Positions 52,601 through 61,102 of a stretch of 64,000 nucleotides of DNA are shown piece after piece. The DNA lies in NCBI GenBank assembly GCA_029580855.1, contig JAKPQH010000069.1:62001-126000 (forward strand), read 5' to 3'. Source of the DNA: a bacterium (lineage in GTDB: Bacteria > Methylomirabilota > Methylomirabilia > Methylomirabilales > 2-02-FULL-66-22). The translations under genes were made by a program, and so were the position numbers. The stretch's first letter is position 1. Every line of letters starts with the position of its first letter. The notes below the pieces were generated by a model. It worked only from the letters and a program-made list of their open reading frames with translations, ran no database searches and had not been told where the DNA came from.

Positions 52601-54172
52601 GCGATCCGGGATCGTCCCACCGCTCGTCACCGCGATCCGCCGCGCCCCCGCGCGCGCGCGCAGCGTCCCGCCGAGGCGGTCCCACACCAGCCGTGGCCGA
52701 TGTTCGCCGAACGCCGCGGACGCGAACCGCCCGGAGAGCATGTCGAGCGTCCCCTCGAAGGCCGAGAGCGGCAGCCCGGCGAACGGCGCCGACCGCCTGA
52801 GCAGCGCAAAGAGCGGCGCGGCCTCCCACTCGTCCATAGCCGCCATGGCGACGATCTGCTGCGCCAGCACGTCCAGGGGATTGCGGAGGTACCGGGTGCT
52901 CTCGACCGCCCCGGCCCGCATCTGCGCCGTCAGCGCCGCGGCGGCGATCAGGTCGCCACGGTACTTCGGGACGATGACGCCCTTGCTCGGCGCATCCACC
53001 CGGTGGCCCGCGCGGCCGATTCGCTGCAGCGCGCTCGCGACCGAGGGAGGCGATTCCACCTGGACCACCAGATCGATGGCCCCCATGTCAATGCCCAGCT
53101 CCAGCGACGAGGTGGCGACGAGTGCCGGCAGTCGACCGGACTTGAGATCGTCCTCGATCTGCGCGCGCGTCTCGCGCGCGATGGAGCCGTGGTGGGCCCG
53201 GACCAGCTCTTCACCCGCCAGCTCGTTCAGCGCCGCCGTGAGCCGCTCGGCCAGCCGTCGGCTGTTGACGAAGAGCAGCGTGGTTCGGTGGCCGCGTATG
53301 AGGTCCAGCAGCATCGGGTGAATCGCCGGCCAGATGCCCGCGCCGCGCTCGGGCCCCGAGGCGGGGCCGTCCGACGTCTCGCCCGCCCGGCCCGGCTTTG
53401 CCATGTCGTCGACGGGGACGGCAACCGTGAGGTCGAGGGCCTTCCGGTGCCCCGCGTCCACGACCGTCACCGGGCGGGCTGCGCCGCGTTCGTCGAAGCC
53501 GCCCAGGAAGCGCGCCGCCTCGTCCACGGGCCGGACGGTCGCCGAGAGGCCGATGCGCTGGAGCGGAGCGCCGACCAGTTCCTCCAGTCGCTCCAGCGAC
53601 ACGGCCAGGTGCGCGCCGCGCTTGGTGCCCACCAGGGCGTGGATCTCGTCCACGATCACCTGCCGGACCGACCGGAGCGTCTGGCGAGCGGCACTGGTCA
53701 GCAGGAGATAGAGCGACTCCGGAGTAGTGACGAGGATGTCCGCGGGACGGCGGGCGAACGCCGCGCGCTCCCGACCCGGCGTGTCCCCGGTGCGGATGGC
53801 CACCGTCGGTTCGTGCAGCGAGAGACCGGCCGCACCCTCGGCACGCATTCGCTCTGCAGTGCGGAGGATTCCCACGAGCGGCGCGCGCAGGTTCCGCTCC
53901 ACGTCCACGGCCAGCGCCTTGAGAGGCGACACGTAGAGGACGCGGCACCGCGCCGCCGGGTCGGGCGGCGGCTCGAACATCAGCCGGTCGATGGCGACGA
54001 GGAACGCCGCCAGCGTCTTCCCCGACCCGGTCGGCGCCAGGAGGAGCGCTCCGCCACCCGCGCGGATAGCAGGCCATCCCAAGGCCTGGACGCGCGTCGG
54101 CGCGCCGTACGCCGCCCCAAACCAGGCGCGGACGGGATCGTGAAAGCCGTCGAACAAATAGGAATGTCTCAT
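49688..54172 (-). CDS. lhr: Lhr-type large helicase
   Basis: A 1494-residue superfamily 2 helicase with the full Lhr architecture: helicase core, winged helix, Lhr-specific domain and a long C-terminal extension. Motif I is LLLAPTGSGKTLAAFLVAID. The Walker B box is VIVDEIHALVGTKRGAHLAV (DEIH, not DEAH). Motifs V-VI are ATSSLELGIDMGAIDLVVQV and SALQRIGRAGHRVDAP. Length matches bacterial full-length Lhr (about 1500). It unwinds DNA, including RNA:DNA hybrids, in repair. The start is the ATG at 54172 (MRHSYLFDGFHDPVRAWFG). The upstream gap to the IS element is AT-richer. It lies at the head of a minus-strand run with ydbH. Confidence 0.95.
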   Translation of the reverse strand: MRHSYLFDGFHDPVRAWFGAAYGAPTRVQALGWPAIRAGGGALLLAPTGSGKTLAAFLVAIDRLMFEPPPDPAARCRVLYVSPLKALAVDVERNLRAPLVGILRTAERMRAEGAAGLSLHEPTVAIRTGDTPGRERAAFARRPADILVTTPESLYLLLTSAARQTLRSVRQVIVDEIHALVGTKRGAHLAVSLERLEELVGAPLQRIGLSATVRPVDEAARFLGGFDERGAARPVTVVDAGHRKALDLTVAVPVDDMAKPGRAGETSDGPASGPERGAGIWPAIHPMLLDLIRGHRTTLLFVNSRRLAERLTAALNELAGEELVRAHHGSIARETRAQIEDDLKSGRLPALVATSSLELGIDMGAIDLVVQVESPPSVASALQRIGRAGHRVDAPSKGVIVPKYRGDLIAAAALTAQMRAGAVESTRYLRNPLDVLAQQIVAMAAMDEWEAAPLFALLRRSAPFAGLPLSAFEGTLDMLSGRFASAAFGEHRPRLVWDRLGGTLRARAGARRIAVTSGGTIPDRGLYGVYLSGAEGVRGRIGELDEEMVFETRVGETFLLGASSWRVEEITHDRVLVSPAPGVPAKMPFWRGERAGRTLEFGRAIGALTRAVRSLPEAEATRLLREKHDLDARAAANLVQYLRDQMEATGAVPDDRTIVVERHLDDMGDWRVCILSPFGSRIHAPWALAVGAALRRGGDGGCAADVLWTDDGIVARVPEAGEAPPVDLVLPDLDEVEAIVTQELSAGGEHASGQHPLFAARFREAAARALLLLRRAPGRRSPLWQQRKRAAELLAAASAYPSFPILLEAHRECLQDVFDLPALIEVLRGIRSRAIRVVTADTRVPSPFASALLFSYVGNFIYEGDAPPAELRAQALTVDLGRLRELLGEADLRELLDPEAISALERRLQCLEPDRQARHPDAVHDLLLRLGDLTREEVRARCEPEEAAEGWIAGLMRERRAIAATIAGEERFVAAEDAGRYRDALGVPPPLELPGAFLDRVADPLGDLVARYARTHGPFRAEEVARRLGVGPAPVKAALRALEMGGRVLEGAFRPGGSGREFCDADVLRTLRQRSLARLRRRVEPVGQDAFARLTLAWQGVDGAGASLPQGPEALRTAVENLEGAAIPASVLEAQVLPARVGDYRPEMLDELTSSGAVLWVGRESLGPSDGRVSLYRAEHVAFLLPPSGPGRPDDELHRKIREQLTSRGACFFPQIQAATGGFFRETLEALWDLVWAGEVTNDTLRPLRALVRTRLHRRRRMGDVPPEASGRWSLVRSYVSHEPSPEERQAAVARSLLDRYGVVVREAAHAEGVPGGWAALYPVLRTMEEAGRARRGYFVEGLGAAQFATAGAVERLRALREPDEAPRTRLLAATDPANPYGAALPWPEGAAGRKPARMAGAVAILVDGRPAAWMGRNERQLLTFVGQVKNRSTRAVTREIAHALAASVGVKGRRALLIGEVDGQPAAESSMAEALRDAGFVVTTRGLLKRLGV

Positions 54173-54669
54173 GATACGGCCAGAAATGGAAGTGCCGGCC
54201 AGTACAATCCGGCGAGCACCGACGTACGTCCCGATAAGGGCATTCGGTGGTCCCGAGTCAGGTGCTCATTTGACATGTGATCAAGAGAGAGACACTACAT
54301 CATTACTTGGCTCATATTACGGTGGGATGCTAGCCAAGGGAAGATCCTTGAGCAAAAGGCCGAGCATAGCTCAAAGAGAAACACGGGGAGACCGTCAGGA
54401 GACACCTGCGTTACTGCGCGGACTCAATTGGATTACACGACACCGCGCTCGAGGTCCACAGCGAGACCGTGCAGGCCTTGATCCCGGAGCCGGCAAGCGA
54501 AATTTGCATAGGGCTGCAATGCCAAGGCTCAAGACTTCGCGTCCCAACTCCACTCGAGTTGTACTGCTCCCCCCGAATCCAGACTGTCGAGCGTTGAACT
54601 GAGTGAGTGCCTCCCAACCCCGAGCGTCGAGTGTGTTACACTCGGCGCCACACCGTGGAGCGAGGCCCT
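54173..54669. other. AT-richer spacer between lhr and the IS3 element
   Basis: About 500 bases with lower GC than the surrounding genes. No coding frame that I trust. A perfect 7-bp palindrome CGAGTGT-GTT-ACACTCG lies at 54628-54644, 26 nt before the IS transposase start; it may be an operator or an element end. Confidence 0.5.
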
Positions 54670-55862
54670 ATGTCCGAGGCGAAGAATCGCCGGCTCCTCA
54701 CCGCGGAGGAGAAGCTCCGCATTCTGGACGACGCCCAGCAGCCCGGCGTCCAGAGCGCCGAGCTGGGCCGCCGGCACGGGATCGGCACGAGGCAGTTCTA
54801 CCCCGGGCGGGAACAGGCCCGCCAGGCCGCGAAACACGCTCTGAGGCAGCCGGCCGGCCGGAAGGGCCAGGCGAAGGTCGACGCCGCCGGGGCGCGCCTC
54901 ACCGCGGAGCGGGAGCGGCTCCGCGCCGGCGTCGCAGAGGTCACCGCGGAGAACCGGGACCGCCGAAAAAACGGCGGAAGCGGGGCGAGCTGTCCCGGCC
55001 CCCGGCCGAGACGAAAGCCGCGGTCGTGGCGCTCGTCCAGCGCACGCACGAGCGCAGTCAGTGGGCGATTCGCCGGATCCGGCAGGCCCTGGCGATCCCC
55101 CGGGCCGTGTACTACAGCTGGCGGGACCGGGCGACGACGGATCGGCTGGCCGATCCGCCGCCGCAGGCACCGCGGACCGCCCCGCTGTTGCCCAGGGAAC
55201 GAGAGGCCATCGTGCCCTCCGCCCAGACCCATCCGACGCTCGGCTATCGCCGCCTCGCCTGGTCCATGGTCGATGCGGAGGTGGCCCTGGCCTCCTCCTC
55301 GGCCGTCTCCGACGTGCTGCGCGCCGCGGGCACGCTGTACCGGCCGCCCCGGGCAGACTCGACGCTCCGCCGCCCCCCGCTGGCCCCCCGGCCGGATCAG
55401 CGCTGGCCCCGCGACGTGCTGTACCTCTGGGGCTGCGGCCGCTGGGACTTCCTCGGGACCGGGATCGACGCCTCCCGCCGCGATGTCGTGGCCGGGGACC
55501 TCTGCTGGCAGCTCACGGATGTCGCCATGGCCTTGGTCCTCCGGATCGCCCTGGATCGGACCCCCGGCGCCAGTCCCGAGATCGTCACCGACAACGCCCC
55601 CGAGTTCATCGGCCGGGACGTCGTCCTGGCCTGCAAGGCCGAGACTCTCAAGCACCTTCGCCCCCGGATCTACCACCCCCAGTCCAACGGCACCCTGGAG
55701 CGCTCCCACCGCACGTTCCGAGAAGCGGGTTGGGCCGGTCAGCAACCGGCCGACTCTCCGGCGGCTCTGGCGCTGATCACCGAGTGGGTCCAGACCTCCA
55801 ACACGATCCGGCCTCACAGCGCCTTGCAGTACCTCCCCCCCGGGGGACTACTACCGCGGTGA
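54670..55862 (+). CDS. IS3-family transposase OrfAB, joined by -1 frameshift
   Basis: Two overlapping frames. OrfA starts at 54670 (MSEAKNRRLLTAEEKLRILD) with a helix-turn-helix DNA-binding region (SAELGRRHGIGTRQFYPGRE) and a helical tail. OrfB is in the -1 frame and has the integrase core with D, D, E residues: QRWPRDVLYLWGCGRWDF, EIVTDNAPEFIGRD and HPQSNGTLERSHRTF. Each frame is open for the full length, so the fused OrfAB depends on slippage at the A6 site at 54966. The DDE triad is intact, which suggests a recent or active element. OrfA alone would act as repressor in IS3 elements. Terminal inverted repeats could not be defined by eye. Confidence 0.9.
54960..54977 (+). other. Programmed -1 frameshift site A_AAA_AAC
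   Basis: Heptamer AAAAAAC at 54966-54972, read in OrfA phase as CGA AAA AAC. The six A form the loop of a perfect 6-bp inverted repeat CCGCCG/CGGCGG. Slippage by one base gives the OrfB frame, in which the domain begins KKRRKRGEL. Confidence 0.75.
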
Positions 55863-56103
55863 CCCTGCGGCGCTGCTCACGGACCGACGGAGCAAGCGTC
55901 AGGTCGCCCGGCCCCGACGGCGGGAGGCCGGGGCGGCGTCCTACGCTGCGGCCCCGACCGCAGCCTGACTCACCCATGGAGGCACTCGTTCATTTTCCAG
56001 CTCGGTTGTCTCGAAGGATCGTGGGCAGAACAGGTCGTCCGCGAAACCCGCTGCTCATTCTTCTTCCTTTATTTCTAGCCGGGTTTCGGGTATTTTTCGC
56101 AGC

Positions 56104-57228
56104 ATGAGTGCAGATCCTTTTTTTCAGACAAAGCTGGGCACAATTGTTCACAGCGATTCGCTCGTGTTCATGAGAGAGATAGTGGCCGACGCCTCGATTG
56201 ACCTCGTCGTGACTAGCCCACCCTTTGGACTCGTTAGAAAGAAATCGTACGGCAACGTGGACGCCGATGGATACGTTGAGTGGTTTCGGCCGTTTGGGAA
56301 GGAGTTCTTTCGTGTCTTGAAGCCGACCGGCTCCCTTGTGATCGACATTGGCGGCTCTTGGATTCCTGGGCAGCCGACGCGAAGTCTGTATCATTTTGAA
56401 CTGCTTGTCATGCTGTGTAAGGAAATCGGTTTTCATTTGGCGCAGGAATTCTTCTGGTGGAGCCCATCGCGACTACCCAGTCCGGCAGAGTGGGTCACCG
56501 TGCGTCGTGTTCGCGTGAAAGACGCAGTGGATTGTGTATGGTGGCTATCACCCACACCGTGGCCAAAGGCAAGCAATCGGCGGGTTCTAGCTCCTTACAG
56601 CGACTCTATGAAAACCCTCCTCAAGAATGGTTACAAGCCGAAACTTCGACCAAGCGGACACGACATCAGCGACAATTTCTCGCGAGACAACAAGGCTGCC
56701 ATACCGCCGAATATCATTGCGCTCCCCAATACGGAGAGCAACTCATACTACATGCGTTACTGCAGGGACCGCGGCCTGCCGATGCATCCGGCGCGGTTCC
56801 CTGCGGAGCTACCAGAGTTCTTCGTGCGAATGGTGACGGACAAGAACGATCTCGTCTTTGATCCGTTCGCCGGGAGTTGTGTCGTTGGTGAAGTTGCGGA
56901 GCGTCTCAGTAGACGTTGGATTTGTTGCGACATTGAGAAGGACTATCTGAAGGGTGCTCTCGGACGATTCGCCAAACAGGCGCTGTTTCCAAAGGCGGCC
57001 AAACCGCGTGAGATCTTCTACCGGCTTTACCATCCGTCGGCCACGTGGGTTACTTCCGACGAGGAGTCCCTGCGATGTGACGGTGGGAAGATCCGTGTCG
57101 CCCGAAAGCCGAGGTCAGATTCGACATCACATGACGCGCTAACGCGCAAGGCGGCCGTCTCCGACCTGTTACCCCGTTTGGACACGACAGGTAAGAGGAA
57201 GGTGAGAAGGTCGAAGGGAGGCGAATAG
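56104..57228 (+). CDS. Type II DNA methyltransferase (beta class, probably N4-cytosine)
   Basis: A 374-residue DNA methyltransferase. The catalytic motif IV is TSPPFGL (about residue 37), typical of N4-cytosine enzymes; N6-adenine enzymes usually have DPPY. The AdoMet-binding motif I is FDPFAGSCVVGEV (about residue 258), so the motif order IV-to-I is that of the beta class. The target-recognition region lies between. Its stop codon TAG overlaps the GTG of the next gene (TAGTG). The GC content is visibly lower than in the surroundings, a sign of transfer. With the HNH endonuclease downstream it forms a complete two-gene restriction-modification system. Confidence 0.9.
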   Translation: MSADPFFQTKLGTIVHSDSLVFMREIVADASIDLVVTSPPFGLVRKKSYGNVDADGYVEWFRPFGKEFFRVLKPTGSLVIDIGGSWIPGQPTRSLYHFELLVMLCKEIGFHLAQEFFWWSPSRLPSPAEWVTVRRVRVKDAVDCVWWLSPTPWPKASNRRVLAPYSDSMKTLLKNGYKPKLRPSGHDISDNFSRDNKAAIPPNIIALPNTESNSYYMRYCRDRGLPMHPARFPAELPEFFVRMVTDKNDLVFDPFAGSCVVGEVAERLSRRWICCDIEKDYLKGALGRFAKQALFPKAAKPREIFYRLYHPSATWVTSDEESLRCDGGKIRVARKPRSDSTSHDALTRKAAVSDLLPRLDTTGKRKVRRSKGGE

Positions 57229-58226
57229 TGCCAGCGGTCCGGCCGCGCCAAATCATCGAAGCGCTCATCGATGCTTTTCAACAGTCACAGACGCCAGCGG
57301 TTCTCCTTTCGCCAACGATTGCCGAACACCCTCGGCGGCTGCTCGTGCAGACGTCAGCCGGGAATTTTGAAGTCTGGATCTACATTTGGACCCTGACTCC
57401 CGGCGGACGACCCAATTTACCCGACGAATTCAGAATTCAAATGACAACGGTCTCGTCCCCGCTCGCCTTCAATCCGAACGGCTGTACCGCGCTTCTAGGT
57501 TATAAGCCTGACATCGGTGTATTTGCGGGGTTCGATATAGAACGGCATAAGGCGTTCACCCCCGGTTCTCCATCAGTGCAGGTTGATCTCAGCTGTCTTC
57601 ATGCTGCGCTGCAGAACGGCTTCGGGTTTGACCGGAAGACGAATGATGAGATTGCTGTGGGTGTCCGCCCCGACCAACTCACCAACTACATCGCCAACGC
57701 AAGCCAGCTCCACAGGTATGGTTCCCGTGCCCAGATGTACCAGCTTCTGACACAAGCCGCTGCCCTCCAACCCATTCCGCAACGAGCCGTTGCGCAACTC
57801 CCGCAGCCCAGACAGAGAGTGGTCCGGCAATTAAGCCAGCTCGCGCGCGAGGGCGCATTCAGGCACACGGTTCTCACGGCATATGGGCATCGGTGTGCAG
57901 TCACAAGAGCTCAACTGCGCTTAGTCGACGCTGCCCATATCCTTCCAGTTGGTGCTAGCGGGAGTATGGACGACGTACGAAATGGCGTTGCGTTGGCGCC
58001 GACGTTTCATCGGGCGTTCGACAATGGTTTGATATATCTCGACGAGAACTACTTCATGCAGCTCAACCCGCGGCAAGAGCTTCAGCTTACTACGCTAAAT
58101 TTACACGGTGGTCTCTCTGATTTTCGGACCCACCTTGGGCGGCGAATTCATCTCCCTGCGGATCAACGCCAGTGGCCGGACACTCGCATCATCAGGGAGG
58201 CCAACCGTTATCGCCGCGTAGGATGA
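57228..58226 (+). CDS. HNH restriction endonuclease
   Basis: A 332-residue protein with an HNH nuclease domain near the C-terminus: HRCAVTRAQLRLVDAAHILP, then GVALAPTFHRAFDNGLIYLD. The H-N-H histidine in AAHILP, the NGVAL asparagine and the FHRAFDNG histidine are present. The N-terminal part (residues 1-200) has no recognised motif and may bind the DNA target. Start is the GTG at 57228, which overlaps the methyltransferase stop by one base and has GGGAGG just upstream. Low GC and adjacency to an IS element suggest recent acquisition. It probably cuts the sequence protected by the adjacent methylase. Confidence 0.85.
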   Translation: MPAVRPRQIIEALIDAFQQSQTPAVLLSPTIAEHPRRLLVQTSAGNFEVWIYIWTLTPGGRPNLPDEFRIQMTTVSSPLAFNPNGCTALLGYKPDIGVFAGFDIERHKAFTPGSPSVQVDLSCLHAALQNGFGFDRKTNDEIAVGVRPDQLTNYIANASQLHRYGSRAQMYQLLTQAAALQPIPQRAVAQLPQPRQRVVRQLSQLAREGAFRHTVLTAYGHRCAVTRAQLRLVDAAHILPVGASGSMDDVRNGVALAPTFHRAFDNGLIYLDENYFMQLNPRQELQLTTLNLHGGLSDFRTHLGRRIHLPADQRQWPDTRIIREANRYRRVG

Positions 58227-58462
58227 GCGACGCGATGGGGCGGTCGGCCCCGAACAGCGCCCAGCCGTTCTCCTCCTAGGACATCATGCCGTGTCCGCGG
58301 CGAGCGCAACGGTACCTCTCAGAATGCAATTCTTGGCGTGGCTCATCCGCCCACCTCAATACCTGTTCCTACAGGACGCGGTCCCGACGCTCGTGCCAGA
58401 AAGATGAGTCTCACCACTACCGCAAGGTACCTACGACGGGTGCGGTGTTGAGTTTGTCCCCT

Positions 58463-59086
58463 TCACTCCGGCAGCGGGCCGGGGAGGTCGAAGCGCTGGC
58501 GGGTCGTACAGTACCGGTCGCCGTAGAGGCGGCCGATGGGGCGGTACGCCTCGCTCACCCGCCAGGTCGCGGGGTCCACGAGGCCGTCGCGCGCATGGAT
58601 GCGAACGACTTCGCCGAGGATGATCTCCCGGCCGGCGGCGAACTCGATGCGCTGGTGGAGTCGGCACTCCAGGCTGGCGGGCGCCTCCCGGATGCGCGGC
58701 GGGGCTACCACGACGCTCGCGGCGGGTGTGAACCGTCCCACGGAGAACTCGCTTTCCGTCTCGGGCAACTCCTCGCCGGCCGCCACCATGCCGTTGGCGA
58801 TGGCCTCGTCCACCAGGTTGACGACGAACTCCCCCGTCCGCCGGATGTTCTTCAGCGTGTCCTTCATCGTCCCGTCGCTCCGCCGGTTGAAGCTGAGCAC
58901 GATCAGCGGCGGCTCGTCCGCCACCACGTTAAAGAACGAGAACGGTGCCGCGTTGAGGACGCCGTTGGCGTTGATCGTCGAGACGAGAGCGATGGGCCGC
59001 GGATAGACCAGGCCGATGAGCAGCTTGTAACGGGACTGCTGGTCCAGGTCTGCGCATCGAAATTCCACCCGGGCCTCCTCACCCAA
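58463..59086 (-). CDS. Flavin reductase-domain protein
   Basis: A 207-residue flavin reductase-like protein of the split-barrel fold that binds FMN. The family block RPIALVSTINANGVLNAAPF is followed by SFFNVVADEPPLIVLSFNRR and DTLKNIRRTGEFVVNLVDEA. ATG start at 59086. Members reduce FMN with NAD(P)H for partner monooxygenases. No monooxygenase is nearby. It lies 30 nt after aroM on the same strand, in the run downstream of the TRAP transporter genes. Confidence 0.85.
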   Translation of the reverse strand: MGEEARVEFRCADLDQQSRYKLLIGLVYPRPIALVSTINANGVLNAAPFSFFNVVADEPPLIVLSFNRRSDGTMKDTLKNIRRTGEFVVNLVDEAIANGMVAAGEELPETESEFSVGRFTPAASVVVAPPRIREAPASLECRLHQRIEFAAGREIILGEVVRIHARDGLVDPATWRVSEAYRPIGRLYGDRYCTTRQRFDLPGPLPE

Positions 59087-59116
59087 CCCTGCGGTTGGAC
59101 CTTTTTCACCGGCCGG

Positions 59117-59782
59117 TCAGACTCCAACAATCTCGGCCATGATTCGGGGCACAATCCCCTGCGGGCAGAGAACCGGCCGGCCGCAGAGGGCGCGCATCCG
59201 GCGGGCCTCCTCGGGTGGAAAGCCCATGCAGTCGAGCACGATCAGTTCCAGTCCAGGATCGGCGAGCGCCTTCGCCGCCTCGGAGAGCGCGGCGGGGTCT
59301 TTGGGCGAGGCCACGGCCGGCGTCGCATCGAAGCCCTTCTCGCGCCAATGCTCCACCGCGACGCCGACCTGGCCGGCGTTGGGGAGCACGATCCCGATCC
59401 TGTTTCCGCGGCACACGCCCCGGACGACGGCCGAGAGCACTCGGCTGGGATAGAGGACCGGGATCGGGCTCGCCAGATCGGGAAAGTTCCCGGCACACAT
59501 GAGCGCGGCCACCGAGGCCCCGGCCGCGGCGACCGCCTTCGCCCGCTCATCGAGCAGCGGCTTGAGCCGATACAGCGAGATCTCGCGGGTCGTGCCGTCG
59601 CGGAGGATGGTGAACAGCGGATACTCGCCTCCCGCCGCGGCCGTCTCCTCGATCGCGTGCTTCGAGATGCCGTCCAGGGCGCCCTGGACGATCAACTCCA
59701 CGCCCGGCAGATGCCGGCGAAAGACCGCTTCGAGATCCGGCCGGGGCGTCTGCCCGATCGTCAGGATGCCAACTCTTTCCAA
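59117..59782 (-). CDS. AroM-family protein
   Basis: A 221-residue AroM-like protein. Conserved blocks are VGILTIGQTPRPDLEAVFRR and ELIVLDCMGFPPEEARRMRA near the C-terminus. AroM's biochemical role is unknown, although relatives belong to the aspartate/glutamate racemase superfamily; the central cysteine in ALMCAGNFPDL may be catalytic. The TTG at 59782 is chosen because GAGGGG lies seven bases ahead and the upstream in-frame codons fall into the 8-nt array. It follows the M20 hydrolase and is followed by a flavin reductase. Confidence 0.82.
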   Translation of the reverse strand: MERVGILTIGQTPRPDLEAVFRRHLPGVELIVQGALDGISKHAIEETAAAGGEYPLFTILRDGTTREISLYRLKPLLDERAKAVAAAGASVAALMCAGNFPDLASPIPVLYPSRVLSAVVRGVCRGNRIGIVLPNAGQVGVAVEHWREKGFDATPAVASPKDPAALSEAAKALADPGLELIVLDCMGFPPEEARRMRALCGRPVLCPQGIVPRIMAEIVGV

Positions 59783-59801
59783 TTCTCGGCCCCTCTCTTC
59801 C

Positions 59802-59857
59802 CAATCGACCCATCGACAAGTCGACCAGTTGCCAGTTCGCCCAGTTGCCAAGTCGCC
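59802..59857 (+). repeat. 8-nt-period array NNRTYGCC
   Basis: Seven units in phase: CAATCGAC, CCATCGAC, AAGTCGAC, CAGTTGCC, AGTTCGCC, CAGTTGCC, AAGTCGCC. It belongs to the same family as 13962-14089 and 38250-38313. It lies in the gap between the M20 hydrolase stop (59861) and the aroM start, inside one operon. Confidence 0.92.
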
Positions 59858-59860
59858 CTA

Positions 59861-61102
59861 TCACACCCCAGAAGCGAGGCTCAGCAGCGTTCGCAGCAGC
59901 ACCTGGCACCCCTGCGCCGCCTGCGCCGGCTCGATCCACTCCTCGGGACTGTGGCTCACCCCCCGCCGGCATGGGACGAAGATCATCCCCACGGGAACGC
60001 CGGCGGCGGCTAGACTCTGGGCGTCGTGTCCGGCGCCGCTCGGCATGCGAATGCAGGAAAGCCCCTCGGCAGCGGCCGCGTCGGCCACGGCCCGGATGAG
60101 GTGTTCGGCGCACGGCGTGCCACCCTTCTCCAGGATGGTGTCCACTTGCCACCCGGGCCGGCCGGCCGCGTATGTCCTGAGGACCTCGCGAAGATGGATC
60201 ATGTCGGCGGCCCACTGCGACCGGACCTCCACCACGAATCGGCAGCGACCCGGTACCACGTTGGTTGCGCCCGGGAACAGCTCGATCTGTCCGACGGTCC
60301 CGACCATCTCGGGGTCGCGCGCCTTCACCCATTCCGGGAGCAGCGTGAACAGCGGCGCCGCGTTCACCAGGGCGTCCTTCCGTAGCAGCATGGGCGTGGT
60401 CCCGGCGTGCGCCGCCTCGCCTTCCACGGTCACCAGATAGCGGTAGATCCCGACGATGGCCGTGACGGCGCCGATCTGGATCCCCTGGCTTTCCAGGCGC
60501 GCTCCCTGTTCGATGTGGAGCTCCAGATAGCAGAAAAAGTCCGCGGGGTTGCGGCGCGCGTCGCCGATGCGCGCCGGGTCCTTGCCGGCCCTGCGCAGGT
60601 CTTCGGCGAACGACGGCCGCCCCTGCTTCACGCTCTTTTCCAGCTCCCCTGGGCTGAGGTCGCCCATCATGGCCCGGCTGCCCACCGTCCCCGCGTTGTG
60701 CGACCCTTCCTCGTCGGTGAAGTTGATCACCTCCAGGTCCCACGGAAGGCGGATCCCCTGCTCCAGGATGGTTCGGACGCATTCCAGCGCGGCCAGGACG
60801 CCCAGCATCCCGTCGAACTTCCCGCCCTGGGGCACCGTGTCGAGGTGAGAGCCCATGGCGACCAGCTTGGCCCCCGGCCTCCCCGACGTGAGCCGGCCGA
60901 TGACGTTGTAGGCGGCATCGGTGCGCACCTCCAGTCCCGCGTCCCGAAACCTCCCCACCAGCCATTCCTTGCCCGCGAGGTCGGCCTGGGAAAGCGCCGT
61001 GCGCGTTACGCCGCGCCCGGGCGCGAAACCGATCTCCCCGAGCGCCATGAGGTCCGCCCAGAGCCGTTCCCCGTTGATCCGCGGAACGGTCACGTCGGTC
61101 AT
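59861..61102 (-). CDS. M20-family N-carbamoyl/allantoate-type amidohydrolase
   Basis: A 413-residue di-metal amidohydrolase of the N-carbamoyl-L-amino acid hydrolase/allantoate amidohydrolase group. Metal ligands are in MGSHLDTVPQGGKFDGMLGV, INFTDEEGSHNAGTVGSRAM, LELHIEQGARLESQGI and MPSGAGHDAQSLAAAG. The dimerisation (lid) domain is in the middle. It cleaves carbamoyl amino acids or allantoate with release of ammonia. The start at 61102 overlaps the stop of the upstream cyclic amidohydrolase (ATGA), indicating translational coupling. Its pairing with an allantoinase-like enzyme fits stepwise opening of a ureide or pyrimidine-derived ring. Confidence 0.9.
   Translation of the reverse strand: MTDVTVPRINGERLWADLMALGEIGFAPGRGVTRTALSQADLAGKEWLVGRFRDAGLEVRTDAAYNVIGRLTSGRPGAKLVAMGSHLDTVPQGGKFDGMLGVLAALECVRTILEQGIRLPWDLEVINFTDEEGSHNAGTVGSRAMMGDLSPGELEKSVKQGRPSFAEDLRRAGKDPARIGDARRNPADFFCYLELHIEQGARLESQGIQIGAVTAIVGIYRYLVTVEGEAAHAGTTPMLLRKDALVNAAPLFTLLPEWVKARDPEMVGTVGQIELFPGATNVVPGRCRFVVEVRSQWAADMIHLREVLRTYAAGRPGWQVDTILEKGGTPCAEHLIRAVADAAAAEGLSCIRMPSGAGHDAQSLAAAGVPVGMIFVPCRRGVSHSPEEWIEPAQAAQGCQVLLRTLLSLASGV

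Noticed and set aside
54628-54644. Palindrome as IS terminal repeat
   Set aside because: No matching inverted copy found after the transposase; it may be an operator instead.
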